Source: Bacteroides sp.
GTDB taxonomy: Bacteria; Bacteroidota; Bacteroidia; Bacteroidales; Bacteroidaceae
NCBI GenBank assembly: GCA_020861095.1
Contig: JAJBTC010000199.1
Span: forward strand, 1 to 64,000
Direction: 5' to 3'
DNA length: 64,000 nt
Shown here: positions 26,823 through 41,400 of the stretch, piece after piece
Position numbering within the stretch: position 1 is the first letter of the stretch
Layout: each line of letters begins with the position of its first letter
Notes under the pieces: generated by a model
Seen by the model: only the letters and a program-made list of their open reading frames with translations
What the model was told of the DNA's origin: nothing
The model's database searches: none
Translations under genes and position numbers: made by a program

Positions 26823-29486
26823 ATGATGAAAGATATGAAAAAATACATTGCACTCTCTATATGCATGCTTCTGTTGCTTGCCGCGTGCAACAGTGATGAT
26901 GACAACCGCGTTTCCGCTTTTGCACCCGATACGGAAAACAACCGTGTGGAAGGTAGCTTTGTGCAGGGAGCTGCTCTGACAACTAATTGTCAGGTGGTGA
27001 TCCATTACGTCAACGCTTCCGGGGGTACGGCTACTTTCTGGTCCGATGAGGTCAACGGCATGTCAGCTCCTGAAACACAGGTAGAGATGGAGAAGGGAGA
27101 AGGCGTAGCTAAGATCAACGTGACAGGTACTCCCATCGAATTGGGTATGACCCATCTTCCGGTATACATCAACTACCAGGGAACTACCTACGAGACCACC
27201 GTCTCCTTTACGGTATTTGAAGATGATGATCCCAGCGGTACCATTGAGTTTACCCTTTCCGATGAACCCCTGCTGAATATGGACAGCGAGAAGATGCTTC
27301 CCTTTACCGTGAGTCCGACCATGGCTGCTGTGACGGTAGAAGACATTCCCGGTATGGTCTCTTCGGTGACTCAGGATGTAAAGACCGGTACCGGTACAAT
27401 CACACTGACTCCTTCCGCCGATCTGTTGTCGGGAGTGGTAGAGGTCACTGCTACGTTCGGAGCACGCCCTGCAGTGGTGAAAGCGATTGTGGTGAATGCG
27501 TTTGCAGGCGGAGAAGGAACGGAAGAGGCTCCTTACGAAGTGGGCAACACCGCCCAATTGCTCAAGATTTCCGCAGGAGTAGAGAGTTTCTATAAACTGA
27601 CTGAGGATATCACTGTAGAGGGTGAATGGTCTCCGGTGGGTACACAGGCCGAACCCTTTGCCGGAGGATTGAATGGAAACGATCATCAGATCACCTTCGG
27701 GATCAACGCTCCGGAAGCATCGTCACTGGGATTCTTCGGATATGTGGCTGCCGGTGCGGTGGTGAAAGACCTTACCCTGAAAGGAGCGATCACCGGAAAA
27801 ATCCGGATCGGTGGATTTGCTGCCCACAGCGATGTTGCTCCTGTCAACTGTACGATAGAGGTAGAGGTGAAAGGAGAAAATCACCTGGCAGCCTGCATTG
27901 CCGATGGGGCAGCGAAAGACGACCGTGTGTTGATCGTAGGTGAGGATTTCCCCGCGTTGCTGAATATACCCGCGGGTGCTATGGAACTGGAAGAATCGCT
28001 GGACATCCGGCCCATAGACGCGGAGGTAGAGATCACTGCCAATCCGACGCATGCACAGATCACGTACGACGGTACTACCGGACGGATCCGGGTGGATATC
28101 AGCAACGGAGGCTTTACCCGGGGTGAGATCACACTGGAGGTATCGCTGAGTGAACAGGTATCTCTGCTGCCTATCCGGCTGATGGTAGACTCCAAACAAA
28201 TGTTCGAAAGCGGAACGGGTGTAGCAGGTGATCCTTACATCGTGACCGATGGCGGACAACTGGCACTTACCACTTTTACCTATCCGGGAAGCTACATTGC
28301 CCTGGGCAACGACATCACTATGGAGGAAGCATGGACACCGATAGAGGAATTTACCGGAGACCTGGACGGAAAAGACTTTACCGTGAGTGGGCTGGTGATC
28401 CGGAATACGGCTGCCAACGGTGGTCTGGTACGCCGCAACAAAGGAACCATACATGACATTAAATTTACTCAGGTAGATATACACACCACTGCCTCTTTCG
28501 GTACCGTTACAGGCTACAATACCGGTACGATCGAGAATGTGGAAGTAAGGGGTACTCTCATCAGTGACAACACCGGAGATATTCTGGGAGGTATCGCAGG
28601 GGAGAACCGAGAGCAGGGTGTGATACACAATTGCTATGTGAACGCGACCATGGAAGCCTACTGCGGTATGACCGGAGGTATTGTCGGTCGCAACAGCGGA
28701 AGCGGTAGCGGTGCCAGTGTGACACGCTGTACATCCGAAGGAACTCTGACCGTGTTGGCAGGTAAGAACCGTATTGCCGGTATCGTGGGACGTGGCGAAG
28801 GTCCGGACCTGATCAAAGGGTGCCACTCTTCCATGACCATTGTGGCTACTGCCAGCGGTGCCAACGGAGTAGGCGGTATCTTCGGAGCCAATAACAACAA
28901 CAACATGCGTATCGAAGAATGTATGTTCACCGGTAGCATAAAGAGTGGCAACGATGTCGGCGGTATTGCCGGAGTAGGGGTGAATGTGACCGACTGCCTG
29001 GTAGTGGGTGCTGTTATAGAGAATACAACATCCGGAAGCAACGGAAACGCGGCAGATATCTGCGGAACCGGTAAATACTATACCCGGTACAGTATTGTCC
29101 GTGACGCGCGGATCAGTGGTATTGTAGGTTCGGGCAAAGCGGTTTCCGGGATCAACGGAAATTACCAGAACGACGGAACAACCTTCTCCTGTGTGGTAGC
29201 CAATACAGAAGTCAAAGGAGGTAAAGTACAGCGTGTGTCGGCTATGGACGCATTGGGTGCTGCGTTGCAGCAAAACTGGACTTCCGGTGTGACGTTGCTC
29301 AACAGCGAAGGGGATGACATCACCGGCAATGCGACCGACGATCCTTCGGGATTGGACGGAGGTATGGTTACTGCCGCGGAGATGACGCAGAGCTGGTACG
29401 AATCTCTGGGATATGACTTTGGTCAGGTATGGAAGATGGAAAACAACCAACCTGTATTGAGAAATGTAGGTTACGAATCTAAATAA
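26823..29486 (+). CDS. Large GLUG-type repeat lipoprotein in the glycan operon
   Basis: An 887-residue lipoprotein with lipobox LLAAC followed by NSDDD. ATGs at 26823, 26826 and 26835 are all possible starts; the last begins MKKYIALS. After two immunoglobulin-like segments (about 30-225) comes a module starting GTEEAPYEVGNTAQLL (about 229-380) that contains GGLNGNDHQI. A second module with the same layout, GVAGDPYIVTDGGQLAL then GDLDGKDFTVSGL, starts near residue 463 and continues into many G-G-I-x-G/A repeats (GGIAGENR, GGIVGRN, GGIFGANN, GGIAGVG) up to about 800. These resemble GLUG motifs, which form a right-handed beta-helix in surface proteins. It probably sits at the cell surface; whether it binds glycan or acts as an adhesin is open. 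Confidence 0.75.
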   Translation: MMKDMKKYIALSICMLLLLAACNSDDDNRVSAFAPDTENNRVEGSFVQGAALTTNCQVVIHYVNASGGTATFWSDEVNGMSAPETQVEMEKGEGVAKINVTGTPIELGMTHLPVYINYQGTTYETTVSFTVFEDDDPSGTIEFTLSDEPLLNMDSEKMLPFTVSPTMAAVTVEDIPGMVSSVTQDVKTGTGTITLTPSADLLSGVVEVTATFGARPAVVKAIVVNAFAGGEGTEEAPYEVGNTAQLLKISAGVESFYKLTEDITVEGEWSPVGTQAEPFAGGLNGNDHQITFGINAPEASSLGFFGYVAAGAVVKDLTLKGAITGKIRIGGFAAHSDVAPVNCTIEVEVKGENHLAACIADGAAKDDRVLIVGEDFPALLNIPAGAMELEESLDIRPIDAEVEITANPTHAQITYDGTTGRIRVDISNGGFTRGEITLEVSLSEQVSLLPIRLMVDSKQMFESGTGVAGDPYIVTDGGQLALTTFTYPGSYIALGNDITMEEAWTPIEEFTGDLDGKDFTVSGLVIRNTAANGGLVRRNKGTIHDIKFTQVDIHTTASFGTVTGYNTGTIENVEVRGTLISDNTGDILGGIAGENREQGVIHNCYVNATMEAYCGMTGGIVGRNSGSGSGASVTRCTSEGTLTVLAGKNRIAGIVGRGEGPDLIKGCHSSMTIVATASGANGVGGIFGANNNNNMRIEECMFTGSIKSGNDVGGIAGVGVNVTDCLVVGAVIENTTSGSNGNAADICGTGKYYTRYSIVRDARISGIVGSGKAVSGINGNYQNDGTTFSCVVANTEVKGGKVQRVSAMDALGAALQQNWTSGVTLLNSEGDDITGNATDDPSGLDGGMVTAAEMTQSWYESLGYDFGQVWKMENNQPVLRNVGYESK

Positions 29487-29495
29487 TAAAACGTT

Positions 29496-30443
29496 ATGAG
29501 AAATAAGATAATAACCCGCCTGATGGCAACAGCCTGTATGGTCCTGTTGCTGACAGCGTGTACAAAGGATCAGATGATCACTGACCTTCCCGATAAGGGA
29601 GGTCCTTCCGGCAACGGTCCGGGAGTAGCTACTACTTACAAACGCGGATGCGGATTCAGCACCAGCACCAGTACCGGGCTGTGGTGGTCCAACCTCATCA
29701 CGCTGAAAGCCAACTGGTATTATACCTGGGGCATCACGGGCGCACAGGACCCGTACGCACCGCGGAATATCGAGTTTGTACCGATGTTCTGGGGTCATAG
29801 CAATGTGACCCAGAACAACATCGACATCGTGAACCAGCTCCATCGCGACGGAAAAGTCTTCTATGTACTGGGATTCAATGAGCCCGACCTGAAAGAGGAG
29901 GCCAACATGACGGTGGAGCAGGCGCTGGAAGACTGGAAAAAGCTCTGTGACGGACTGGATCCGGGCATCAAATTAGTGAGCCCGGCTACTTCCTGGCCCG
30001 GTCGGCAGTGGATGAAGGACTTTATGAAAGGCGTACAGGAACAGGGATTGCGTTGCGACTATGTGGCGGCTCACCTCTATGTAGGACCTGCTCCGACCAC
30101 GTATGTCAACCAGGTGAAAGAGCTGGCGGGTACATACGGAAAGAAGGTATGGGTGACGGAGTTTGCACCGCGTGACGACAATGCGGTTTCCGGACGTCCC
30201 GAAACCAACAGTTATTCCGAAGAGTGGATCCGGGACAATTTCATCGAACCTCTGCTCACTGAATACGAGTCTATGCCCGAAGTCTTCCGGTATGCCTGGT
30301 TCAGCGGTAGCCCGACCATGGCGGGACTCTGGACTTCTATGCTGGTAAACAAGGAGGGCGAACCTACCTCTCTGGGCGAGTACTACGCTTCCATACATCC
30401 CAATGAGGATATTTTACCGGCAGACGGTGTTACGATGCCGTAG
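29496..30443 (+). CDS. GH128-like endo-beta-1,3-glucanase lipoprotein
   Basis: A 315-residue lipoprotein (lipobox LLTAC followed by TKDQM). The catalytic core matches glycosyl hydrolase family 128 (PF11790): GCGFSTSTSTGLWWSNL, FVPMFWGH, the acid/base E129 in GFNEPDL, and the nucleophile E222 in WVTEFAP. Residues W, H and Y around AAHLYVGP line the expected site. Known GH128 enzymes cut beta-1,3-glucan internally. A surface location fits the first cut before SusCD import. It is the last gene of the SusC operon; a strong terminator follows. Confidence 0.88.
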   Translation: MRNKIITRLMATACMVLLLTACTKDQMITDLPDKGGPSGNGPGVATTYKRGCGFSTSTSTGLWWSNLITLKANWYYTWGITGAQDPYAPRNIEFVPMFWGHSNVTQNNIDIVNQLHRDGKVFYVLGFNEPDLKEEANMTVEQALEDWKKLCDGLDPGIKLVSPATSWPGRQWMKDFMKGVQEQGLRCDYVAAHLYVGPAPTTYVNQVKELAGTYGKKVWVTEFAPRDDNAVSGRPETNSYSEEWIRDNFIEPLLTEYESMPEVFRYAWFSGSPTMAGLWTSMLVNKEGEPTSLGEYYASIHPNEDILPADGVTMP

Positions 30444-33958
<3,515 letters not shown>

Positions 33959-33981
33959 GGAAAGTGTGCTATTTTTATTCT

Positions 33982-34052
33982 GTAAAAGCCTGTTTCAAAC
34001 TTCCATAAAGACTGCATGCACGTTCTTTGCGGAGCATGGGAACAGGCTTTAC
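33982..34052 (+). other. Long-loop inverted repeat after the LacZ-type GH2 gene
   Basis: GTAAAAGCCTGTT (33982-33994) pairs with AACAGGCTTTAC (34041-34052), with one bulged A and a loop of 46 bases that contains GCATGC. It may end the GH2 transcript, but the loop is long and no T-run follows. Confidence 0.35.
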
Positions 34053-34131
34053 TGAGGGTGTATTCTCTTAAATGATACAAAAGAACCACATGTAAAAGAC
34101 GACAGGTGCACATTTTCCGGAAGGATGCTTT

Positions 34132-34139
34132 TATATTTG
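34132..34139 (+). promoter_or_regulatory. Candidate -7 box of the HTCS gene
   Basis: TATATTTG lies 25 bases before the ATG at 34164. It is inside the open frame extension that begins at 34125, which supports the later start. Confidence 0.45.
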
Positions 34140-34163
34140 TGGGAAACACTACAAAAGACTCAC

Positions 34164-37100
34164 ATGAATCAAAAGTATATATGCACCTGGGGGATATTTC
34201 TACTCCTCTCTTTCTCCTTCTTTCTGAATGCACAGGAGACATTGCAGTTCAGACACCTGAATGCGACCCACGGGCTTTCCAGCAATCAGGTCAATGCCAT
34301 CTACAAAGACAGCCACGGATTCATGTGGTTGGGTACCCAGTCCGGTCTGAACCGGTACGACGGATACCGCATGAAGGTATACTACGCTTCTCAATGGGAC
34401 GGAGCCTGGGGAAATGCGGTCACAGAGATCCGGGAGGATGCCAGAGGATATCTGTGGTTGCGCATAAGGACCGACGGGTATATTCTTTTTGATCCGGTGA
34501 AAGAGGTTTTTGTGAAAGACTATACTGAAGAGATGGCAGAGCTGGGCATTCCCGGGGAAGAGGTGCGTTTCATTTACCTGGATAGTCAGAAAAACCTGTG
34601 GGTATACGGAGACAGCCGGTTGTATTACTATGGATTCCAGGAAGAAAAACTGCGCATTTTTGAGCAGACAGATCGTGCCGGTGACATCTCTCCGGGAGAG
34701 ATCACGGGTATGACCCAACGGGACCAGACCTATTACCTGATCCATCGTTCCGGACTGATCGAAGCATTCGACCTCGCCCAGGGAAAGGTGGTCGTCCGGG
34801 ACGAACACCTTGTACATCATTTTCCGCTTTCGGGAGAATCCCTTTCTTTGTTTGTAGACAGCCGGGAAGATATATGGGTCTACTCCCATACCAACAGAGG
34901 GCTTTGCAGAAAGGATGCGAAGCATAACAGGTGGGAGTATTTGGCCAGAACTTCTACCCGGCAGACCCTGTCACACGATCTTATTGTGGGCATAGTGGAA
35001 GACAACCGGGGAAACATCTGGATCGCTACGGATCCCGGAGGAGTCAATATCTATCATTATGAAACCGGCCAGCTGACTGTTGCCACACACGATGCCGACG
35101 TTCCGTCTTCCATCGGTAGCAACGGGATCGTAAGTATCTACAAAGACGATCAGGAGATCATCTGGCTTGGAAGTTTCAAAAGGGGAATTTCCTATTACAG
35201 CGAAGTCTTTCAGAAGTTCCATCCTCATAACCTCACGGTACGTGACGATGAGAATGTATATAAACTTGAGATCAATGCACTGGATGAAGACAAACGGGGA
35301 GATCTCTGGCTGGGAACGGATGGCAACGGAATGGTCAGGATGGACTCACGTACCGGAAAGATGCAGCACTACGCGCAACAGGGAGGCAATGGGCCGACCC
35401 CCGGAAATGTAGTTGTCTGCTTTCTGTGTGATTCTCAGGATCGGCTATGGATGGGGACTTACCTCGATGGACTGATCTGTTACGATCGGGGACAGTTTAC
35501 CCATTACAAAGAGAGTGCGGACAGCCGTTCACTTACAGACAATAATGTATGGGCCATTGAAGAAGACCGTCACGGTATCGTATGGATCGGTACATTGCGT
35601 GGCGGGTTGCAATCTTATGATCCGCGTAAAAAGAGATTTGAGACGTTTGATACTGGCAGGACAGATGAATGCATCCTGGATCTGTATGGAGAAAGAGGAA
35701 AATATCTCTATGTAGGTACCGTGTACGGACTGGGTATCTTAGACACTGACACACGGAAGTATGAGAGACTGATGGGCAACCGGAAAGGTACGCAGGTATT
35801 TGCCGACCGTTTTATCAATTGCCTGTACAAGGATAGCCGCGGGCTGCTCTGGCTGGGAGGTAACCAGGGGTTGAGCATTTTTGACGAACGTGCCGATACG
35901 ATCTATTACCTGGATCACCGGGATGGATTGTACGAAAATGTAGTATGTGGTATCGTGGAAGATGATGCGAAGAATATGTGGATACTTACCGGATCGGGAC
36001 TGACCTATCTTATTATGAACCATCATCCGATCCATAAAACGTTTGAATGGAGCCACTACAATTACGATGAGATGGACGGTCTCCTGGGCAATAACTTTAA
36101 CGGGCGTTCTATCTATAAAGCCAGTGACGGACAGATCCTTATCGGGGGAGCAGGCGGATATACCCGTGTCAACCCGTCACATATGGCCTACAACCACTAT
36201 CTGCCGCGGGTCACCTTTACCGGACTAAGGATCGGGAACGAAACGATTGAGGTCGATTCAATTTACCGCAACCGGATCATTCTGCATCATAGCCTGAATG
36301 AGCGGAGGAGGATTGACCTGGATCATAAAAATAATATTTTCTTTATTGAATATTCGGCTCTGGATTACGCTCAACCTGCCAAGACACACTATGCCTACAT
36401 GGTAGAAGGAATGAATGCGGATTGGATCTATACCCGGGAGAGTTACATCTCCTTTACCAATCTGCGTTCCGGAAAGTATCTTCTGAAGATCAAAGCAGCC
36501 AACAGCGACGGGCTCTGGAACGAACACCCGGAAACGCTGCTGATCGTGATCCACCCTCCTTTCTGGGCATCCAATCTCGCCTATGTACTCTATAGCCTGC
36601 TTTTCATAGCCCTTTGCTGCTATTTCATATGGCAGGGCAAACGCAAAAACGCGGAGAAACTCCGCATACAACGCATAGAGATGGAAGCCGAACGGCAACA
36701 TACCCTGGACGAACTGAAACTCCGTTTCTTTACCAACATCAGCCATGATTTCCGCACACCGCTGTCGCTGGTGATCACTCCCGTAGAGAAAATGCTTGAA
36801 GAGTATGAAAACACAGAGGTAGCAGAGAAACTGAAAACCGTACACCGCAATGCCGGACAACTTCTGAATCTGGTCAATCAGTTGCTGGACTTCCGGAAGC
36901 TGGATGTGCAACGGGAGAGTCTTCATCTGTCTCACGGCGATTATGTGGCTTTCTGTAAAGAGGTGTGCGAGTCATTCGTCGTTTTTGCCGAACGAAAGGA
37001 TATCCATATCCGTATGGATACGGACGTAGAGAAACTGGAAATGTCCTTTGACCGGGATAAGGTCCGGAAGATACTCATGAATCTCCTGTCCAATGCTTTT

Positions 37101-38255
37101 AAATACACTTCTGAAGGAGGAGCCGTTACGGTACATATTTCTGAATACCTTACAGGTGGGCAAGAGGAAAAGCGGGTCAGTGTCGCTGTCAGCGATACCG
37201 GTATCGGTATTCCCGATGAAGACAAACCCTTTATCTTTGATCGCTTTTATCAGGTGGCACAGCCCAAACTCAACTACGGCAGCGGCATCGGACTGCATAT
37301 TGTCGATGAGTTTGTAAAACTCCACGGAGGCACTGTTACGGTTTGTGACAATCATCCTCAGGGTACCGTATTTTCTTTTTCCATACCCATCCGTATTTCT
37401 GTGGCTGTTTCCGCGTCAGAGCAGGACTCGCTGGAAATGGTGACAACTGACGAAGAAGAGGAGAGGGCCGGTCTGGCTACTCCGGAAGCAACCCCTGTTA
37501 TTCTGCTTATCGAAGACAACAAGGAATTCAGAGAGTTTGTCGCGGATAGCCTGAAAGATACATACTGCATCCTTCAGGCCGGAAACGGAGCGGAAGGACT
37601 GAAAGTCCTGCGTACGGAAAATGTAGATGTGATCATCTGCGATGTGATGATGCCGGTCATGGATGGGCTGGAACTGTGCAATAAAGTAAAGACAGATATC
37701 CGGCTTTCGCACATACCTGTTATCTTACTTACTGCGCGTACTACGGACGAACACAAACTCAAAGGATTGAAGGAAGGAGCAGACGACTACATCACCAAGC
37801 CCTTCAATCTTCACATACTGAAGCTGCGCGTTCGTAAATTTCTGGACTGGAACAGAAAGAATCATGAAAAGTTCCGTCAGAAAGCAGACATAGCACCCAG
37901 TGAGATAACGATCAGCTCGCTGGATGAAAAACTGCTTGTGAAAGCCATAAAGATTGTAGAAGAGAATATGACAAATACAGAGTTTTCCGTAGAGCAGTTT
38001 AGTTCCCGGATCGGAATGAGCCGTGGACACCTTTATAAGAAACTGGTTTCCATCACCGGAAAGACACCTATTGAATTCATCCGTATCATCCGGCTGAAAC
38101 GTGCCAGGCAATTGCTGGAAAAGAGCCAGATGAATGTTTCGGAAGTGGCCTACGAAGTCGGTTTCAATTCCCCCAAGATATTTACCCGGCATTTCAGGGA
38201 CGAATTCAACATCACCCCTTCGGAATACATCAAATATCACAAACAAGATCCATAA
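34164..38255 (+). CDS. Hybrid two-component system sensor-regulator (HTCS)
   Basis: A 1363-residue one-protein two-component system. The start at 34164 gives the signal peptide (MNQKYICTWGIFLLLSFSFF). The periplasmic sensor (about 25-795) has two-component propeller blades (SHGFMWLGTQSGLNRYDG and many WLG repeats) and a Y_Y_Y domain. One membrane span is at about 800-823. The cytoplasmic part has a histidine kinase with H861 in SHDFRTPLS, ATP-binding NLLSNAFKYT, DTGIGIP and GSGIGLHIV, then a receiver with phospho-acceptor D1160 in CDVMMPVMDG and K in DDYITKPF, then an AraC-type DNA-binding domain at about 1250-1363. It should bind an oligosaccharide and activate the SusC operon just downstream. 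Confidence 0.95.
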   Translation: MNQKYICTWGIFLLLSFSFFLNAQETLQFRHLNATHGLSSNQVNAIYKDSHGFMWLGTQSGLNRYDGYRMKVYYASQWDGAWGNAVTEIREDARGYLWLRIRTDGYILFDPVKEVFVKDYTEEMAELGIPGEEVRFIYLDSQKNLWVYGDSRLYYYGFQEEKLRIFEQTDRAGDISPGEITGMTQRDQTYYLIHRSGLIEAFDLAQGKVVVRDEHLVHHFPLSGESLSLFVDSREDIWVYSHTNRGLCRKDAKHNRWEYLARTSTRQTLSHDLIVGIVEDNRGNIWIATDPGGVNIYHYETGQLTVATHDADVPSSIGSNGIVSIYKDDQEIIWLGSFKRGISYYSEVFQKFHPHNLTVRDDENVYKLEINALDEDKRGDLWLGTDGNGMVRMDSRTGKMQHYAQQGGNGPTPGNVVVCFLCDSQDRLWMGTYLDGLICYDRGQFTHYKESADSRSLTDNNVWAIEEDRHGIVWIGTLRGGLQSYDPRKKRFETFDTGRTDECILDLYGERGKYLYVGTVYGLGILDTDTRKYERLMGNRKGTQVFADRFINCLYKDSRGLLWLGGNQGLSIFDERADTIYYLDHRDGLYENVVCGIVEDDAKNMWILTGSGLTYLIMNHHPIHKTFEWSHYNYDEMDGLLGNNFNGRSIYKASDGQILIGGAGGYTRVNPSHMAYNHYLPRVTFTGLRIGNETIEVDSIYRNRIILHHSLNERRRIDLDHKNNIFFIEYSALDYAQPAKTHYAYMVEGMNADWIYTRESYISFTNLRSGKYLLKIKAANSDGLWNEHPETLLIVIHPPFWASNLAYVLYSLLFIALCCYFIWQGKRKNAEKLRIQRIEMEAERQHTLDELKLRFFTNISHDFRTPLSLVITPVEKMLEEYENTEVAEKLKTVHRNAGQLLNLVNQLLDFRKLDVQRESLHLSHGDYVAFCKEVCESFVVFAERKDIHIRMDTDVEKLEMSFDRDKVRKILMNLLSNAFKYTSEGGAVTVHISEYLTGGQEEKRVSVAVSDTGIGIPDEDKPFIFDRFYQVAQPKLNYGSGIGLHIVDEFVKLHGGTVTVCDNHPQGTVFSFSIPIRISVAVSASEQDSLEMVTTDEEEERAGLATPEATPVILLIEDNKEFREFVADSLKDTYCILQAGNGAEGLKVLRTENVDVIICDVMMPVMDGLELCNKVKTDIRLSHIPVILLTARTTDEHKLKGLKEGADDYITKPFNLHILKLRVRKFLDWNRKNHEKFRQKADIAPSEITISSLDEKLLVKAIKIVEENMTNTEFSVEQFSSRIGMSRGHLYKKLVSITGKTPIEFIRIIRLKRARQLLEKSQMNVSEVAYEVGFNSPKIFTRHFRDEFNITPSEYIKYHKQDP

Positions 38256-38275
38256 ACCCATTGTGATACATGCAA

Positions 38276-38320
38276 CTCCCCAACAGGCGACAAATAAGTC
38301 CCTGTCGGGGAGTTTTGTTT
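38276..38320 (+). terminator. Rho-independent terminator after the HTCS gene
   Basis: CTCCCC followed by ACAGG (38276-38287) pairs with CCTGT and GGGGAG (38301-38312), followed by TTTTGTTT. It lies 21 bases after the HTCS stop. Confidence 0.82.
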
Positions 38321-38322
38321 CA

Positions 38323-38330
38323 TAGATTTG
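38323..38330 (+). promoter_or_regulatory. Candidate -7 box of the second SusC operon
   Basis: TAGATTTG fits TAnnTTTG and lies just after the HTCS terminator, 74 bases before the SusC ATG. There is no good -33 box, as would be expected for an activator-dependent promoter. Confidence 0.4.
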
Positions 38331-38403
38331 CCCCGGGTATTACCCCCCCGTTCTACAGCTTCTTACGGTGATATCCGAATGAATATTAACTTTAATTCAA
38401 TAC

Positions 38404-41400
38404 ATGATGAGGGAACTAAAAACACATGTGGAAAAAATATTCTCCCTGTTACCGGACAGCCGGTGCATCTGGATACTTTTTCTGATCTTTATGGCAGGAA
38501 GTTCTGTCCGTGCCCATTCTTACCAGGACAATCAGGTGGGTGGAGTGGTCACTGCTGCCAGCGACGGTGAACTGTTATTGGGGGTATCGGTCCGCATCAA
38601 AGGAACTTCCCAGGGAGTGATTACTGATCTCGACGGACGCTACACGGTGAATGCCCGTCAGGGACAGACCCTGGTCTTTTCGTACATGGGCTATATTACA
38701 CAGGAAATTGTAGTGACCCGCCCCATGATCGATGTGATTCTGAAAGAGGACTCCAAACTACTGGATGAAGTGGTTGTGGTGGGGTATGGTACCATGAAGC
38801 GAAGCGACATCACCGGTTCGGTGGTATCGGTGGGTGCCGATGATATCAAAAAGACAGTAGCCACCTCTCTGGACCAGGCTTTGCAGGGAAGAGCCGCCGG
38901 GGTGCTCGTGACACAAAATTCGGGAGCTCCCGGCGGAGGGATCTCAGTAAGTATCCGTGGTATCAACTCTTTCAGTGGCAATGAGCCTTTGTATGTAATT
39001 GATGGGGTCGCCATTTCCGGCAATACGGATGGTAATTCAAGCGTACTTGCATCGATCAATCCATCGGATATTGTCTCTATGGAGATCCTGAAAGATGCTT
39101 CCGCTACGGCCATTTACGGGTCGCGTGCTTCCAACGGAGTGGTGATGATCACTACAAGGCAGGGACAATCGGGCAAGCCCCAGCTTACCTACGAAGGCTA
39201 TTACGGGCTTCAGCAACTCCCCAACAAACTGGACCTTCTCAATCTGAGAGAATGGGCCGAATTGTATAACATCCGTGCCGAGATGTACGGGTATGGCGAA
39301 CGCGAAGAGTTTAACGACCTCACGTTGCTGGGTAAAGGGACCGATTGGCAGAAAGAACTTTTTCGGTCTGCCTCCATGCAGAATCATCAGATAGGGATTT
39401 CCGGGGGTACCGATCATTCGAAATATGCCCTCACGGGTGGTTATCTCGATCAGGACGGTATCGCCTACGGTTCGGGCTTCGAACGTTTCTCCGCACGCAT
39501 CAATATGGATAACCGGATCCGCAAATGGCTCTCTACCGGTCTGCGCGCATCGGTATCACGCACCAAACAGATCAATACGGTAGACAATGCAAGCATTATC
39601 GAGACAGCGATCAGGCAGCTGCCCGAAGTACCGGTGCGCAATCCGGACGGCAGCTGGGGAGCACAGGGAGAAAATCAGTTTGGCAATTATTATTCCAACC
39701 CGTTGGAACAGGCTGTGACGCGTGAGAACTACAGCAAAGGCACACAATTCTACGTAAACTTCTTCACAGATATCGAACTTCTCAAAGGATTGGTCGCACG
39801 TGCCGAATACGGAGGAAATTACTATTACAGCAATTCCTATTGGTTTACTCCGACGGTAGATTACGGCTATTTCAATCAGTCCTCTGTCGGAGGCAGAAGA
39901 GCGAATAACGGCAATTCGTGGTCTTTCAAGACCTACCTGACCTATGATACGGTACTGGGGCGGCATGCCCTGTCGGCCATGGCCGGACACGAAGCACAGG
40001 AAAACAAGTGGGAATACCTTACCGGCGAGCGTAAAGGATTCCTCACCAACAGTGTACACGAATTGGATACGGGCGATTCGAACACGGCTACTAACGGCGG
40101 CTCCAAGGGTTCCTCTGCCATTGAATCCTATTTCGGACGTGTCAATTACGGTTATGATGATCGCTATCTGCTGACTGCGACACTGCGCACCGATGGTTCT
40201 TCCAACTTCGCCAGTGACAACCGATGGGGTGTCTTTCCTTCGGTGGCACTTGCCTGGAAAATCAAGAACGAACGTTTCCTCAGAGAGGTAGATGTTATTG
40301 ATAACGTCAAACTCAGGCTGGGATGGGGTATCGTGGGCAACCAGAATGCCGGTTCCTATGCCTATGGGATCACAATGGCCTCTTCCGCTTCCATCTGGGG
40401 ACAAGGGTTCTATGCAGGCAATTATCCCAACTCCGGTCTGAAGTGGGAAGAAACCAAATCTTACAATGTCGGCCTGGACCTGAATCTGCTGGGCAACCGG
40501 ATCGAATTTATTACTGACTTTTATTATAAAGACACAGACAACCTACTAATGAGAGCCACGTTGCCCAGTTTTGTCAGCGGAGTGATCGGAGCTCCCTGGG
40601 TGAATGCCGGAGCCATGGTGAACAAAGGGGTAGAATTGACACTGAATACAGTCAATATAGACCGGCGTGATTTCTTCTGGAAGACAGGACTGACTTTCTC
40701 TCTGAACCGCAACAAGGTGACACGCCTCTATACCGAGACCGCCGGGATCTCCGGAATAATCGGTAATGAGACATTTACTTATACTGAGGTCGGGCAGCCG
40801 GTCGGACAGTTCTACGGCTATAAAGTAGTAGGGATGTTTATGGAAGAAGAGGATTTCTATCTGAAAGATTCCAAAGGAAACTACCAGTTGGACGAGAACG
40901 GCAATAAAAAGTTTGTTGCCATTCCCAAAGATACCAGGATAGAGGATACGGGTATCTGGGTAGGAGATTTTCAGTTTGAAGATGTAAACAAAGACGGTGT
41001 GATCGATGAAAAAGACCGGGTGTATCTGGGCAATCCCGAACCGAAGTTCAGTTATGGGATCAACAACTATTTCTCTTACAAAAATTTCGATCTGAATATT
41101 TTCATCAATGGAGTCTATGGCAATAAAATATACAATCAACTCAAAGCCTCTTATTCCGATCCGATCAGCTATTCCAATAAGTTCAAAGACAACATGAACT
41201 TTGCCCGGGTGGAACTGATCGACCCCAACGGAGAAGCCACTCTCTCTAATGTGCATGTTGCCAACCGGGATGCTGCCATCATGCGTATGACACAGCTGGA
41301 TACCAATACAAACAACCGGATGAGTAGTCGTTTTGTGGAAGACGGTTCTTACCTGCGCATAAAGAACATCGCGGTAGGATATACCTTTCCCAAAGCCTGG

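Noticed and set aside
34125-34163. Upstream extension of the HTCS frame
   Set aside because: It contains the -7 box and would put extra residues before the signal peptide.
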